Shown here in pieces: positions 48,579 to 59,843 of a stretch of DNA of 64,000 nt. The notes beneath the pieces are model-generated. The model ran no database searches. It saw nothing but the letters and a program-made list of their open reading frames with translations, and had not been told where the DNA came from. Each line of letters starts with the position of its first letter. The first letter of the stretch is position 1. The stretch lies in NCBI GenBank assembly GCA_029255685.2, contig CM055319.2, positions 16,953,247-17,017,246 of the forward strand, given 5' to 3'. The DNA is from Silene conica. Lineage: Eukaryota > Streptophyta > Magnoliopsida > Caryophyllales > Caryophyllaceae. Both the position numbers and the translations under genes were made by a program.

Positions 48579-49106
48579 AATATCATAAATTCAAGTATAC
48601 AAAAATTAAAAATTAATTTTCTTTTAGTTGTTTTTGTTATAGCAATTATTTTCAATGGTTCATAATTAGATTTAGTTTTTCTCACATTAAGTAATTCACT
48701 AAAACTTGAGAGACGTTCTTTCAATAAATTATTGAGAGACCATTCTTTTATACCCTTTTATTTGTATTTCGTGACCCTTTTGTCATTAATCTTAATATAA
48801 TAGTTTCGTACTTATTTACATAATAAATGTACTCATTTTAATTGCAAAATCATTTAGAAGGCTCTGGTTGAGCCACGTCATCAACCCATTTTTTTAATTC
48901 ATCATGGTGGGACCCGCAAAGTTGTATAATTATTTTAATTCGAAATAACTGCCTGAAATAATAATTTTACAATTATTACGTAACAGTTTTGATGTAAGTT
49001 CGTAAATATGAATTTCTACGAAAACTGTCAATATGTATAACATGAACTTAAATATTATAAAAGAAAATATAATAATTTCGAACGTCGTCTGTCTAGAACT
49101 ATTACA
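48579..49106. other. Unassigned AT-rich DNA
   Basis: No gene or clear element is visible. Confidence 0.4.
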
Positions 49107-50994
49107 TCTATCTATATTATTAAAGGAAGCTTTTTTCGAGCGATGTGATTGGTTGAAGAATATAATAAGAGGTTTCAAAATAAGGACAAAAAAGGATAAA
49201 ATTTGCAATTGTATTAAGAAATTAAAATGATAAAGTTTGAAACAACACATAAAAAAGTAAATAATATAAAGATTACTAATAATTGTTTGTGTTTCTGTAA
49301 CTCTAGAATTTCAGGTTACCCAAGCTATATATCAAATAACAATATAAAAGAGATATCCAACTTTCAAAAACAGTCAAACCGTTCCACTCTCAATGTCTCA
49401 TCTATGCTATTCTTTTCCTATATGCTACCCCATATGAACTCTTTCTTTGTAATACTGATGTGTATAATAATTGTTTGCTAATAATATATGTTTTCTTATA
49501 TTAAGCCACAACATATCTTTATATTGTTTCTTAGTCCATACTAAGTTTAATGAGTAAGCTGGAAATATCATGTAACCATCAAAAGCTTATCGTATGGTGT
49601 TGTTTCTCTTTTTCTTTGTTATTGTTGAGACTTCGAAGCGTTTACTTAAATTTTTCATAGTTTCTCTTTATATGTATATTTTAAATCTTTTTAAATTTTT
49701 AAATTTTTAAATTTTTATTGTTTGTAATTGAAAAAGGTGAAAGAATTGAACACAACCAAAGAGTAAAAAAAAGATAAACATCTCACCACTCAATCTAATC
49801 TAATATAATCTAATGTGATAATAACACAAACAATGCAATACACTTGATTTAATATTTTTACTTCTTACCTTTTTCTCTCACTATTATTATACTTTACATA
49901 TTATCATAGTTTTTTTGTCTACTTTCACAAAAAAAATCTTCTCTCGAATAAATTGTTGAAATTTATGCAAGCAAAAATTAGTTACACACATGTTTTTATG
50001 TAACTATCACAACAATCCTAATTTCATCTATAAAAATCCCTTTAGAGGGTAAATCCTCTACAATATTATATAAAAAACAATATTAAATATCTCACTATGT
50101 CACGTGTCATTTAAAGTTCATTTCAAATACTATAAGTCACATGATAAGTACAAAAAAAATATATAAAAAAATATTAATTGCAAACGCAAAAACTAAATTA
50201 ATACCGACCTCTTATTTTTCATTCACCACTTTGGTTATTAATGTATAATATGTATTTAAAATATATATCTTTTATTTAATTGTATAATTGTAAGTCACCA
50301 TTATTATAATTTGTAATTTTGTCATCATAATTTTTTATCTTCAATTTTATTTACAAAACTTTTATTATTTCCCAAAATAAATTGTTGAAATTAAAGCAAG
50401 AATTAGTGGGTACAAATTAGACTATAAATATATTATACGAGTAAGTATTACATCGATAATCAATATAAATACTTTCATCCATGTTAATGATATATAAAAA
50501 TCATTTCACTTCACTAATTTTCTTGCCTATACGTTGAAAATCCATTGAAATGACAAGGAGGAGGTTAAGATGATTTTGTACACGCATTTGTTGAAAGAGT
50601 TTATCAAACTACATTATTGTATTTAAGAAAATAAACATCTAATTTTTAGCCTGATTAGTAAGACGAAAATAAATTGTATTTTAACATTGCGCTTTCTATG
50701 TATTATATTATTATTCATATCGTCTCTAATAGACTAAAGAAAATATGAAAAGTGATAAAATATTATTACTATGCATTTATTTAGAGATTTTACATGTTTA
50801 CATTAATTTACCTATTTTTTCACTAAAATAAGTTACCAATAAGGGAGATACTTAAATGTCCACCATTTGTTTCTTTTCCCGATAAACGTAGAGCCAAAAA
50901 TTTTAAAACGCACCAAAATGACAACAAAAACAATAAAACAATTAAATACTAAAATACGAAAATTATCCGTACATTTGCACGGGACAAAAACTAG
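49107..50994 (+). mobile_element. Non-autonomous Helitron (copy B)
   Basis: The 5' end TCTATCTATATTATTAAAGG follows an A, and the 3' end CTAG precedes a T, the A/T insertion rule of Helitrons. A short CCGT..ACGG stem lies about 10 nt before the CTAG (CCGTACATTTGCACGGGAC). The 5' end matches copy A at 24064. There is no Rep/helicase coding, and the body is AT-rich. Confidence 0.75.
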
Positions 50995-51059
50995 TTGAAT
51001 TTTATATTCATAGTTTGGCTTATTGCTGCGAAAGTTATGGTTGAGACTTGTGAAGGGTA

Positions 51060-52212
51060 TGGATACCGAGTACCTAAGAGGGGGAGGGGGTGAATTAGGT
51101 ACTACTTAAAAATTTTAACTTAACAAAGTTGATTTAATTAAATTAACCAACGATTAAATACAGAGAAACAAAAGAAAGCAACGTTTTCATTGACTGTTAA
51201 GTTCATCTAGCAAGTGAAGTAGTGCTACTGTATGAAAGTAATAAATCTAGAAATCGTTGACTGAAACAGAATGGAAAAGTAAATAAAAGAACTGATTAAC
51301 TAATAAACAGAAAAGAGAAGAACGCAGCGGTTTTGAATTGGTTCGGCCAAAACTCTAACGGCCTACGTCCAATCTTCTTTTATTGAATAGCTAAGTAATC
51401 TACTCCGAAAACTTAAAACAAATTACAATAAAAGGACCAACAACCTACTCCGGTTGCGACTCTTAGTTCTTTTGACCACAATGTCTAAGAACATCAAACT
51501 AACAAACTAGTATAGATTACAAGATCAAGTTTTCCTCAAACTGATTCTTAAATGAATTGAGGAGGAACAACTTATTGATCAATCATAACTAGATAACAAA
51601 TCATAAACAGAAGCAACGATTAGAGAAACTGTTTACACTTGAAAAGTTGAAGACTTTGTGAAAACTTTGCAAAACCAGTTAAAAGAAATGAAGCTTTGAA
51701 GAGAGAATTTTGCAAAGGAAGATTTATTGCTCTGGAAGTCTTGGAAATAAATGAGGATGAAGTACGCCTTTTATAGTGAAAATATTGGATAAAGACCTTT
51801 GGGTAAAACCCACAAAGTACACTTTAGGTGGCTATTTTCCAAAGGATAAAAGGAGGTGTACTTCTTTGCTTTTAAAAAATCCTTTCTTTGCTTTAAAATC
51901 TTCTTTAATCAGAAAAAGAGATTTTATTGGCTTTGCAAAAATCAGAGTCATAAAGCAAGTTTTCTTATAAGATTGCAAAGCTGGAATTTCGAAATGAGAA
52001 AGCTTCAAGTGTACGATTGCACGAAGCAACGATCTGTGTAACTGTTACTTACGTTAGATGAGTTGTTATCTTTACAAAACAACGACACTTAGAGATTTCT
52101 TTTGACAACGGAATATCAATGCTCTCTTGATTATGAACTTTCGAACCAGAAATGGAAACTTGAAAACATAATTAAATTGGGCTTGTCATCATCAACAAAT
52201 TGTATCCTAACA
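51060..52212 (-). repeat. SIRE-type 3' LTR (left boundary approximate)
   Basis: On the minus strand it begins TGTTAGGATACAATTTGTTG at 52212, directly after the polypurine tract. The far end is placed near 51060 because of a terminal CA (GGTATCCA) after a C-rich CCCCCTCCCCCTC stretch. No partner LTR is in the window to confirm it. Confidence 0.6.
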
Positions 52213-52224
52213 AATTCCCCCTTT
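52213..52224 (-). promoter_or_regulatory. SIRE polypurine tract
   Basis: The minus strand reads AAAGGGGGAATT immediately before the LTR start. Confidence 0.7.
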
Positions 52225-52755
52225 GATGATGACAAGCCAAATAAAACAATAATTTCCACTACGTTCCCCCTTAATAGGTTATAGTTCATGCATGGTTACG
52301 AAAAACAAAGGATTGCAAATTAGTTAACATATTAAGGAAACCAATGCCGCAACTTAATGAATTACTTGGTGTTTAATTGACTTAATTATTGCTTAGGTGA
52401 TTAAATTATTGTTGATTTTATTTTTCCCCCTCTTGGCATCGTCAAATGAATAAACAAACACGAGCATAAACTAGCATTGAGGCAAAAGAAATTAACGGAA
52501 AAAAAATAGCACATGTGAAAAATGATGAGACCGGCATCAAGAAGAAGCAAACAATAAGAAGCAACCGAGGTTGATTAAAATAGTTTGAACCAATTAGCAC
52601 CGCATAATAGATAAAGTTTAAACATCACTACCACCACTGAATGCAAAATAAACCGAGTTAACTGATACGGGAAAGGGGGCAGGGACGGTTTGGGCGGTTC
52701 ACAAAAGAAGGCAAAAAGGGGCATGAAAAAAGGCAGAGACTGGGTAAAACACTAA

Positions 52756-53845
52756 TCAATGAGACGAGTCCTGATCACCGTCACTCTCATCCGACTCATC
52801 ATCAGCAACATCGTCTTCCTCCTTATTCTGTAGCAACTGTGAAATGATATCGACCTCACCCTTGAGAAGGTGAACCGAATTCTGAAGATTCTCAACATCG
52901 GACTTGATATCCGGGAGACACGAATTTTCAGCGCAAATAGCCTTAATCTCGGCCAACTCACGTTTAACCTCACTCAGTTCCGAGAAACTAGCTTTCATGG
53001 CAGCCAGTTCAGCCATTAGATGTTCTAGGTGAGAATTTTGACACGGTGTGAGAACCGGATTTGATGGACCGGGTAAAGCACTGAGGTTTTTTCGGGAGGT
53101 GATGGTGAGGAGTTGGCCATCTTTGGGTTTAATCAACATTTTTCCCAAATTTCCAGTTAAAATTCTGTCAAACATTCCTTGATATCCCACGGTTGCCTTA
53201 AGAAGGACGTTCTTGGCGCGTAGCATACCCGACAACCAAATGGCGAATGGGAGTTTGATTTTTTTGGAAGTATTGCTCTTAATCTTCTTCTCGATCTTGG
53301 CGAGTATTTTAAAAATAAGGGACGGAAGATTAATTTGATTGTGGGTGAGGAGATGGTACACGAGATAATGTTGGGCAATGGTCATTTTTGCACGGTCATT
53401 GGATGGGTAGACCGTTCTGCACAGTAAGTTGAGAAGTAGTTTTGGAAGGGGTGTTAATTGACTAGGATAAACAGTGGTGGCTTCTTGAGTGGCAGGGTTG
53501 AGGGACTGGGCGATTTCAAGTGGCGCGGCATATGGGAGTGTTGGCCATGTTGTTTTGTCGGGAATAAGGTCGTAACCTTCATTGACAATACCCAGAATTT
53601 CAGCAAGTTCAGTAGTTGAGAGGGAAATAGTTTTACCATTGATTTTGGCAGTAAGGGAGGATCGATTGTCTGCAACATGAAGAGTTGCAAAAAATTGAAG
53701 TATCTCAAAGATGTAAACAGGAGCCTCAAGATTAACCAGATGAGCCCAACCTTGGGCATGAAGACAATCCCCAAACGAGGCAAAAGCGGGTTCGGAACTG
53801 ATCCATGAGGTAGAGTAAACCCGTGGAGTGTGGATTGAGTGGGTT
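52756..53845 (-). pseudogene. Third (env-like position) ORF of the SIRE element, C-terminal piece
   Basis: The frame includes ISSEPAFASFGDCLHAQGWA and HLVNLEAPVYIFEILQFFAT, resembling the 'putative plant transposon protein' domain found downstream of pol in several plant retroelements. A coiled-coil-like segment follows (MAELAAMKASFSELSEVKRE), then an acidic D/E-rich tail. The position after pol is where SIRE elements carry an envelope-like ORF, but no fusion peptide or transmembrane segment is seen. It is interrupted by the composite insertion. Confidence 0.6.
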
Positions 53846-54488
53846 TGTAACACCCCGGCCCAAACCTAGGACCGGAAATATTAGCCACGGTAGCTCGCCA
53901 GGCAATGTACTGGCCCCACAGACCAACACGAGTCCTTTCCAACGCATTTTGTCCTCACTCATGTGCATCACGGGAACCTTCCCAGAAGGTCACCCATCCT
54001 AAGACTACTCCCAGCCAAGCACGCTTAACTTTGGAGTTCTTTCGCATGGATAACTAGAAAAGAAAGTGCACTTTGTTGATATGAGTAGTACTTTCAATCC
54101 CTTTAAGCACTAGTCATATAAGCCCATCAATGGACCTCTTCAAGGGGTTACCCCACCCGAATATCACATTCGGTTCAATGGAGTATTACACACCCCCACT
54201 TGAAGAACGCAACGTCCTCGTTGCACCTGGCAGCATCCGACCGCAGCCGAGCCAAACCAGGAATCCTCCCCCGCTTGGTTGGTGCCCCGGGTACTCCAAA
54301 CCACAGGCGCTCACCAGACGGTCGCAGGGTTGCTCTGATACCATTTGTAAAACCCCGGCCCAAACCTAGGACCGGAAATATTAGCCACGGTAGCTCGCCA
54401 GGCAATGTACTGGCCCCACAGACCAACACGAGTCCTTTCCAACGCATTTTGTCCTCACTCATGCGCATCACGGGAACCTTCCCAGGAG
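53846..54488 (-). mobile_element. TRIM-like miniature LTR element, right LTR incomplete
   Basis: The left LTR 53846-54190 (345 bp, TGTAACACC to GAGTATTACA) is followed by a purine tract (minus AGTGGGGGTGTG), about 155 bp of internal sequence and a tRNA-Met-type primer site (54332-54343). A second LTR copy, 54346-54488, lies beyond it and ends abruptly at the Ty3 sequence. Confidence 0.7.
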
Positions 54489-55513
54489 GTATTTATATCC
54501 GTTCGAGTTTCGAGGACGAAACTTTTTGAAGTTGGGGTGATTGTAACATCCCGTATTTTCGTAAAAACTAATTTAAGCATTTTAAATTATTTTAAGTAAT
54601 AAAATAATAATTTAATAATTTATTGTGAAAGGTTTCAATTTAATTAGTAAGATCCGTCTTAAGAACCTTAAGTCCTTAAGACGAATGCTACTTGGTAAAC
54701 TTAAACTCGTATCATAAATATCCGTTCAAGTGTCCGACCCATTTTGTTTGCTCGGAAAGGACAGTCCATAAAACCCCACTAAACCCTTTCCATCGACATT
54801 CCTCATCTCCTTCATTTCATTTCACTGTAAAACATAATCCTCACAAAACCTCCATTTTATTCATCTCTTTTTGAGGAATCCTTCATCATCCGTTCATCAA
54901 TTTGAGGTAACAATAACATTTTTGGAATCCTTGTTCAATTTCCAATCCATCTATCACTTCCGTTTCTCAATTCCTCCATTTCGAAAATTTGGCCTGTTTT
55001 ATACAAATTCCGTTTTTGTGTTCTTAAACCCGTTTTTCATGTTTGTAGGTGAAGGATTGGACAACCCGGACATCGATAGCTACATTGTGGAGGAAGATCT
55101 TTAGCCGGAAAGCTTGAAAGGTGACGATAATGAGATAACTCGGCCTTAATGTGAATATTAGCATGTTTGATGGATTCTCATGTTTGTTTCTGATTTTATT
55201 TAAGTATTAAGATTACTAGACTTAGAAACATGCTTAGGTTTATGCTTATGTGAAGAATTCATGCTTGGAAATATGGTTATGTGTTCATAAGTATAATTTC
55301 AGTTTTTCATATGTTAAGACGGATACATGAAATTAATCGTTTGAGGATTGTTGTTGGTTTTGTTTGCTGATAATTAGTACTAATGGATGATCCTTAATGT
55401 GGAGTAAACATCAATTGTGGTTATTTTGAAGTTTGAGTGTCGATTTAGGAGATTATTGAAAAGGCTGAAAATGGCGATTTTTCGTATCAGGCTCTCTGAG
55501 CCGGTCGACCGAC
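54489..55513 (+). mobile_element. Plus-oriented 3' end and partial LTR of a Ty3/gypsy element
   Basis: TTTCGAGGACGAAACTTTTT, then a purine tract (GAAGTTGGGGTGAT), leads into an LTR start TGTAACATCCCG at 54542. This is the usual 3' end of a plant chromovirus-type Ty3 element. The LTR piece 54542-55513 is an inverted copy of 58872-59843, colinear without indels and with at least one mismatch. Confidence 0.8.
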
Positions 55514-56737
55514 AGAGCAGGAAAACACGTCTCCAGAAGGTAAGGAAATAGAAGTCTCCTCAACCAATGAAGACTCAAGAGCTAGACGGTCGGCGAACTG
55601 AGTCGATATAAATGATAAAGAAGCTCCAGTATCGAATAAAATAAGGCACTCAGCACCAAGAACAGAAAAGATATCGGCAACAATGTCTGGATGAGCCTCT
55701 GCCTCAGCCCTGGTCATCACGAAGATCTTCCCCTTCGGCTTTCCTCCTCTGGTCGCTGCAGCAGCAGTGGCAGCCTTGCCAAGAACAGTATCCTTCTCAG
55801 GACAATCAAAGGACCTATGCCCATATCCATTACAAGTATAACACTTATAGGCATTCTTGAAACAATCAAACCCTGGATGAAGCGGTTTACCACAACGGCG
55901 GCAAACAGTAGAAGCAGTGTCGGTGTGAAATGTGGTCTTAGCAACCGGAGCAGAGAACCTCTCAAAACGCTTCTTCTGAGAAGAAGGCGAAGAAGTAGAA
56001 GGAACAAATGGTCTCTTCCCCTGGTACACTGATCTCTGGTGAGGTGTCACACTAGAAGTAGCGGCACGGGTCTCAGCATCTATGGCACGAATAGAACTCT
56101 CGGCCCAAATAGCATCATCATATACCTCCACAAAAGAAGTCGAATCTCGACGAACCATGCTCTCGATGCGTGGCCCTAGCTTGCCACGGTAAAAGTAGAC
56201 TCTCTCGGCCTCATCTCTGACAAATCTCGATGCGAAGTGAGCAAGTTGATTGAAACGGTCTGTGAACTCCTGAACTGACATCTTGCCTTGCTTTAAATCC
56301 ATGAATTCTTTGAGTCGCTGTGATCTGAGCTCTTTAGGATAGAACCTCGTCTCGAGCTTATCCTTAAAAGCCTCCCAATCGAACAAAGGGTCAAGAGTGA
56401 AGGTAGGTCCAGTCAGCGCCCACCACCTATCGGCCTCAAGGGTAAGAAAGTGAGTGGCTAGCCGCACTCTATCCTCTCTACCCACCGAATACATAGTGAA
56501 GCTCTTTTCCATCTCTCTGAACCACTCGGTAAGAGCTACCGGATCAACCTCGCCACCATATGTCTTCACGTGGCTACGGGACATCTGAGAAGCTATCCAT
56601 GAGAAACTACCAGGACGATTAGCTTCGCCGCCTGGCGGTGGAGGAGGTGGAACATTCTCTGCTTGCTGTCTCTGAGTCTCAAGCAAATGCTGAATTGCTT
56701 GCAGCACAATGTTATCAGCAGCCCTAGGTCTCACCAT
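55514..56737 (-). pseudogene. Ty3/gypsy gag with start of protease
   Basis: The gag capsid domain (VDPVALTEWFREMEKSFTMY, RFYPKELRSQRLKEFMDLKQ) is followed by two CCHC-like knuckles (CRRCGKPLHPGFDC and CYTCNGYGHRSFDC) and the beginning of an aspartic protease (LFDTGASLSFIS). The wording fits the Tekay/Del side of the chromoviruses. Coding stops being Ty3-like at the edge of the inverted LTR copy at 55513; RT, RNase H and integrase are missing. Confidence 0.85.
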
Positions 56738-56888
56738 CCTTCAAAGAGAAAACAAGTATTAGCTTAACAATTAGCAATCACAAATAGACTACAAAATAAG
56801 TCCTTAGATCTACCCATCTCTCATTCATTATTTGTTTATTTGGTCAAGTTAAGGTTGGGGGTCACATGAGTGCGTCGGGAGCAATAAT

Positions 56889-56900
56889 GCTCTGATACCA
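56889..56900 (-). promoter_or_regulatory. Ty3/gypsy primer-binding site, tRNA-Met type
   Basis: The minus strand reads TGGTATCAGAGC two bases inside the LTR end (TTTTACA). Confidence 0.85.
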
Positions 56901-57624
56901 ACTGTAAAACCCCTCGCGAAAGCAGAAATGTAAACATACAAAAGTACCAAAATTGCAGCGGAATTAAAACTTTTTAAAGAAAACAACATGCGAGAAGTCT
57001 TAAACTGAAACAGAAACTGAAACTGAAATAAAACCAAAATAGATAAGTAACAGTTCTAAGTATCAAAACCAATATGTACATCAGCCTGGGATGGAACATC
57101 CCTACAGGCACCAAAACGAAAGTAACAAAAGTCTAAGAGTCTAGCTATGCGATATAAGGTAAGTCATATGATGACAGCGGGATCATCACTCGCTAGCCCT
57201 CTCATGAACCCATCTCCAACCAGCATGTACCTACATACATGAAAACATGTACGCCACAATCAGTGGGGAGTGACTAGAGTTCTCCTAGCCACCTTTTGTG
57301 ACAACACGTAACACATAAAACAATACAGAATACTCCAACATATAACAACATGCGAAGCATAAACATCTCATCAACTGATCTCTTACTAACATGCTATTAC
57401 AATGCACGGCTCTCAACCAACTTCATAAACAAATAGGAAGGAGAGCCGGTTTCCCTACTGGTTACCCAGTCGGGGGGTCTTTCAATCCAATTATTTATGA
57501 AACCGAACTAAGAGTCATCCAATGCCTTGGATGATTTAACCACAAACATATAAACATCAATAACCTATTATGCATGTCTGACACTGTACCATCATCAAGG
57601 CAAGTAGATATAAAACAGCAAGTA

Positions 57625-58207
57625 CAAAGGTTCAGAGGCGACATCTTAACGCATAACCCAGGTACTAAATTACTCAGCAAGTATAAAGGTTCAGAGGCGA
57701 CATCTTAACGCATAACCTAAATACCAAGTTCACAATATCAAGCAAGGACTCAGAGGCGAAAACTCAACGCATGGACCGGCTATCACAGAACACTAGACTC
57801 AGAGGCGAAAACTCAACGCATGGACTAGCATTCAGTTCACTATCACAAGTAAGGAACTCAGAGGCGAAAACTCAACGCATGTTCCCCTACCACACCACAA
57901 GATACTAGACTCAGAGGCGAAAACTCAACGCATGTTCTAGCACCAAACACCTGCACTCCGGGTAAGGTATGACAACCTGACTGCCCCGTCGTGCAGTTGC
58001 TCTACTCGTCAGACTCAGAGGCCAGCTTAAGGCATGTCCTGACGCGATCACACATACATGTCTGGACTCAGAGGCGAAAAATCAACGCATGTCCCAAACA
58101 CGACAAACAGACATGTATGGAACTCAGAGGCGAAAACTCAACGCATGTTCCCATACACGACAAACAACCCACATATTAAGTTCAGAGGCCAGTTTAAGGC
58201 ATAACTT
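57625..58207. repeat. Interspersed tandem array in the Ty3 LTR, about ten copies
   Basis: TCAGAGGCGAAAACTCAACG followed by CATG recurs roughly every 45-60 bp. Variants have GACATCTTAACGCATAA (first two copies) or GGCCAGCTTAAGGCATG. Confidence 0.85.
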
Positions 58208-58506
58208 AATACGCATCAAAGCAATATCATTCAAGTCTATGAACTACTCTATAGTTCTACCTTTGACTTCTAATCAACACTTAATTGACCCCGGGAACTA
58301 AGATGAGGGAGAGCCGATTTCCCTTTCGGTTGCCCGTCCGGGGGGGTCTCTATCCTTACTCCATTCCCGAACCCAATATAATGTTGCCCATCCCCCGGGG
58401 ATCTCAAATACATGTCAAAGGTACACAAAACGAGTTTCAACCAAAACCGACTATCCATTAGAAAGTTACAATTAAATTACAAAAACTCAAAATAGCCTAC
58501 AGGGGT

Positions 58507-58895
58507 CCCCAGCCGGTCGGCAGGCAGCCGGTCGGCCGGCTGGTGACCTCCTCAGCCTTTCTTTCTTTTTCTGAAACAACACACACGGACTCCCAGCCGG
58601 TCGGCAGGCAGCCGGTCGGCCGGCTGGGAACCCTATTCCTAGCCTTCACCAACTTCGTAACCATCCCCACATGCACTCCCAGCCGGCTGGCAGGCGGCCG
58701 GTCTGCCGGCTGGGATCCCTTTTCTACTTAGGTTTTTCGCCAAAAATATAACACACAAGAGACTACCAGCCGGTCGGCAGGCAGCCGGTCGGCCGGCTGG
58801 CAGTCCTAAGCCAAAATCTCAAAACTCGTAAAAACACGAAACAACCCTCCCAGCCGTTCGACCGGCGGCCGGTCGGTCGACCGGCTCAGAGAGCC
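58507..58895. repeat. Array of five GC-rich palindromic units in the Ty3 LTR
   Basis: Units start at 58507, 58591, 58677, 58765 and 58848, spaced 83-88 bp apart. Each opens CCAGCCGGTCGG-like and closes GGTCGGCCGGCTGG-like, with AT-rich spacers. The last unit ends at the inverted-repeat junction motif. Confidence 0.88.
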
Positions 58896-59843
58896 TGATA
58901 CGAAAAATCGCCATTTTCAGCCTTTTCAATAATCTCCTAAATCGACACTCAAACTTCAAAATAACCACAATTGATGTTTACTCCACATTAAGGATCATCC
59001 ATTAGTACTAATTATCAGCAAACAAAACCAACAACAATCCTCAAACGATTAATTTCATGTATCCGTCTTAACATATGAAAAACTGAAATTATACTTATGA
59101 ACACATAACCATATTTCCAAGCATGAATTCTTCACATAAGCATAAACCTAAGCATGTTTCTAAGTCTAGTAATCTTAATACTTAAATAAAATCAGAAACA
59201 AACATGAGAATCCATCAAACATGCTAATATTCACATTAAGGCCGAGTTATCTCATTATCGTCACCTTTCAAGCTTTCCGGCTAAAGATCTTCCTCCACAA
59301 TGTAGCTATCGATGTCCGGGTTGTCCAATCCTTCACCTACAAACATGAAAAACGGGTTTAAGAACACAAAAACGGAATTTGTATAAAACAGGCCAAATTT
59401 TCGAAATGGAGGAATTGAGAAACGGAAGTGATAGATGGATTGGAAATTGAACAAGGATTCCAAAAATGTTATTGTTACCTCAAATTGATGAACGGATGAT
59501 GAAGGATTCCTCAAAAAGAGATGAATAAAATGGAGGTTTTGTGAGGATTATGTTTTACAGTGAAATGAAATGAAGGAGATGAGGAATGTCGATGGAAAGG
59601 GTTTAGTGGGGTTTTATGGACTGTCCTTTCCGAGCAAACAAAATGGGTCGGACACTTGAACGGATATTTATGATACGAGTTTAAGTTTACCAAGTAGCAT
59701 TCGTCTTAAGGACTTAAGGTTCTTAAGACGGATCTTACTAATTAAATTGAAACCTTTCACAATAAATTATTAAATTATTATTTTATTACTTAAAATAATT
59801 TAAAATGCTTAAATTAGATTTTACGAAAATACGGGATGTTACA

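Larger units (their letters stand above)
53846..59843. mobile_element. Composite retrotransposon insertion with mismatched ends
   Basis: A single 5-bp duplication, GGGTT (53841-53845 and 59844-59848), flanks a 6-kb block. Its left terminus is a short TRIM-like LTR (TGTAACACCCCGG) and its right terminus is a long Ty3/gypsy LTR of another family (GGGATGTTACA). Inside, left to right: TRIM-like piece, plus-oriented Ty3 3' end with partial LTR, minus-oriented Ty3 gag, primer site and full LTR. The two Ty3 LTR pieces form a 972-bp inverted repeat. RT and integrase coding are absent. Confidence 0.75.
56903..59843 (-). repeat. Long Ty3/gypsy LTR (2.9 kb)
   Basis: In element sense it starts TGTAACATCCCG at 59843 and ends GGGGTTTTACA at 56903, just before the primer site. 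It holds two arrays: ten copies of a GAGGCGAAAACTCAACGCAT-type repeat and five GC-rich palindromes. Its first 972 bp are repeated inverted at 54542-55513. Confidence 0.85.

Noticed and set aside
48579-49106. 3' end of Helitron copy A
   Set aside because: No CTAG preceded by a hairpin and followed by T was found between 47097 and 49106.
57625-58207. Possible CRISPR-like array (regular repeats with unique spacers)
   Set aside because: It lies inside a plant retrotransposon LTR, the repeats vary, and there are no cas genes; a eukaryotic tandem array is the right description.
54692-59693. Identical small ORFs of 60 and 77 codons on opposite strands (54692-55104 and 59281-59693)
   Set aside because: Their identity is fully explained by the 972-bp inverted LTR copies, and there is no protein-like conservation signal.
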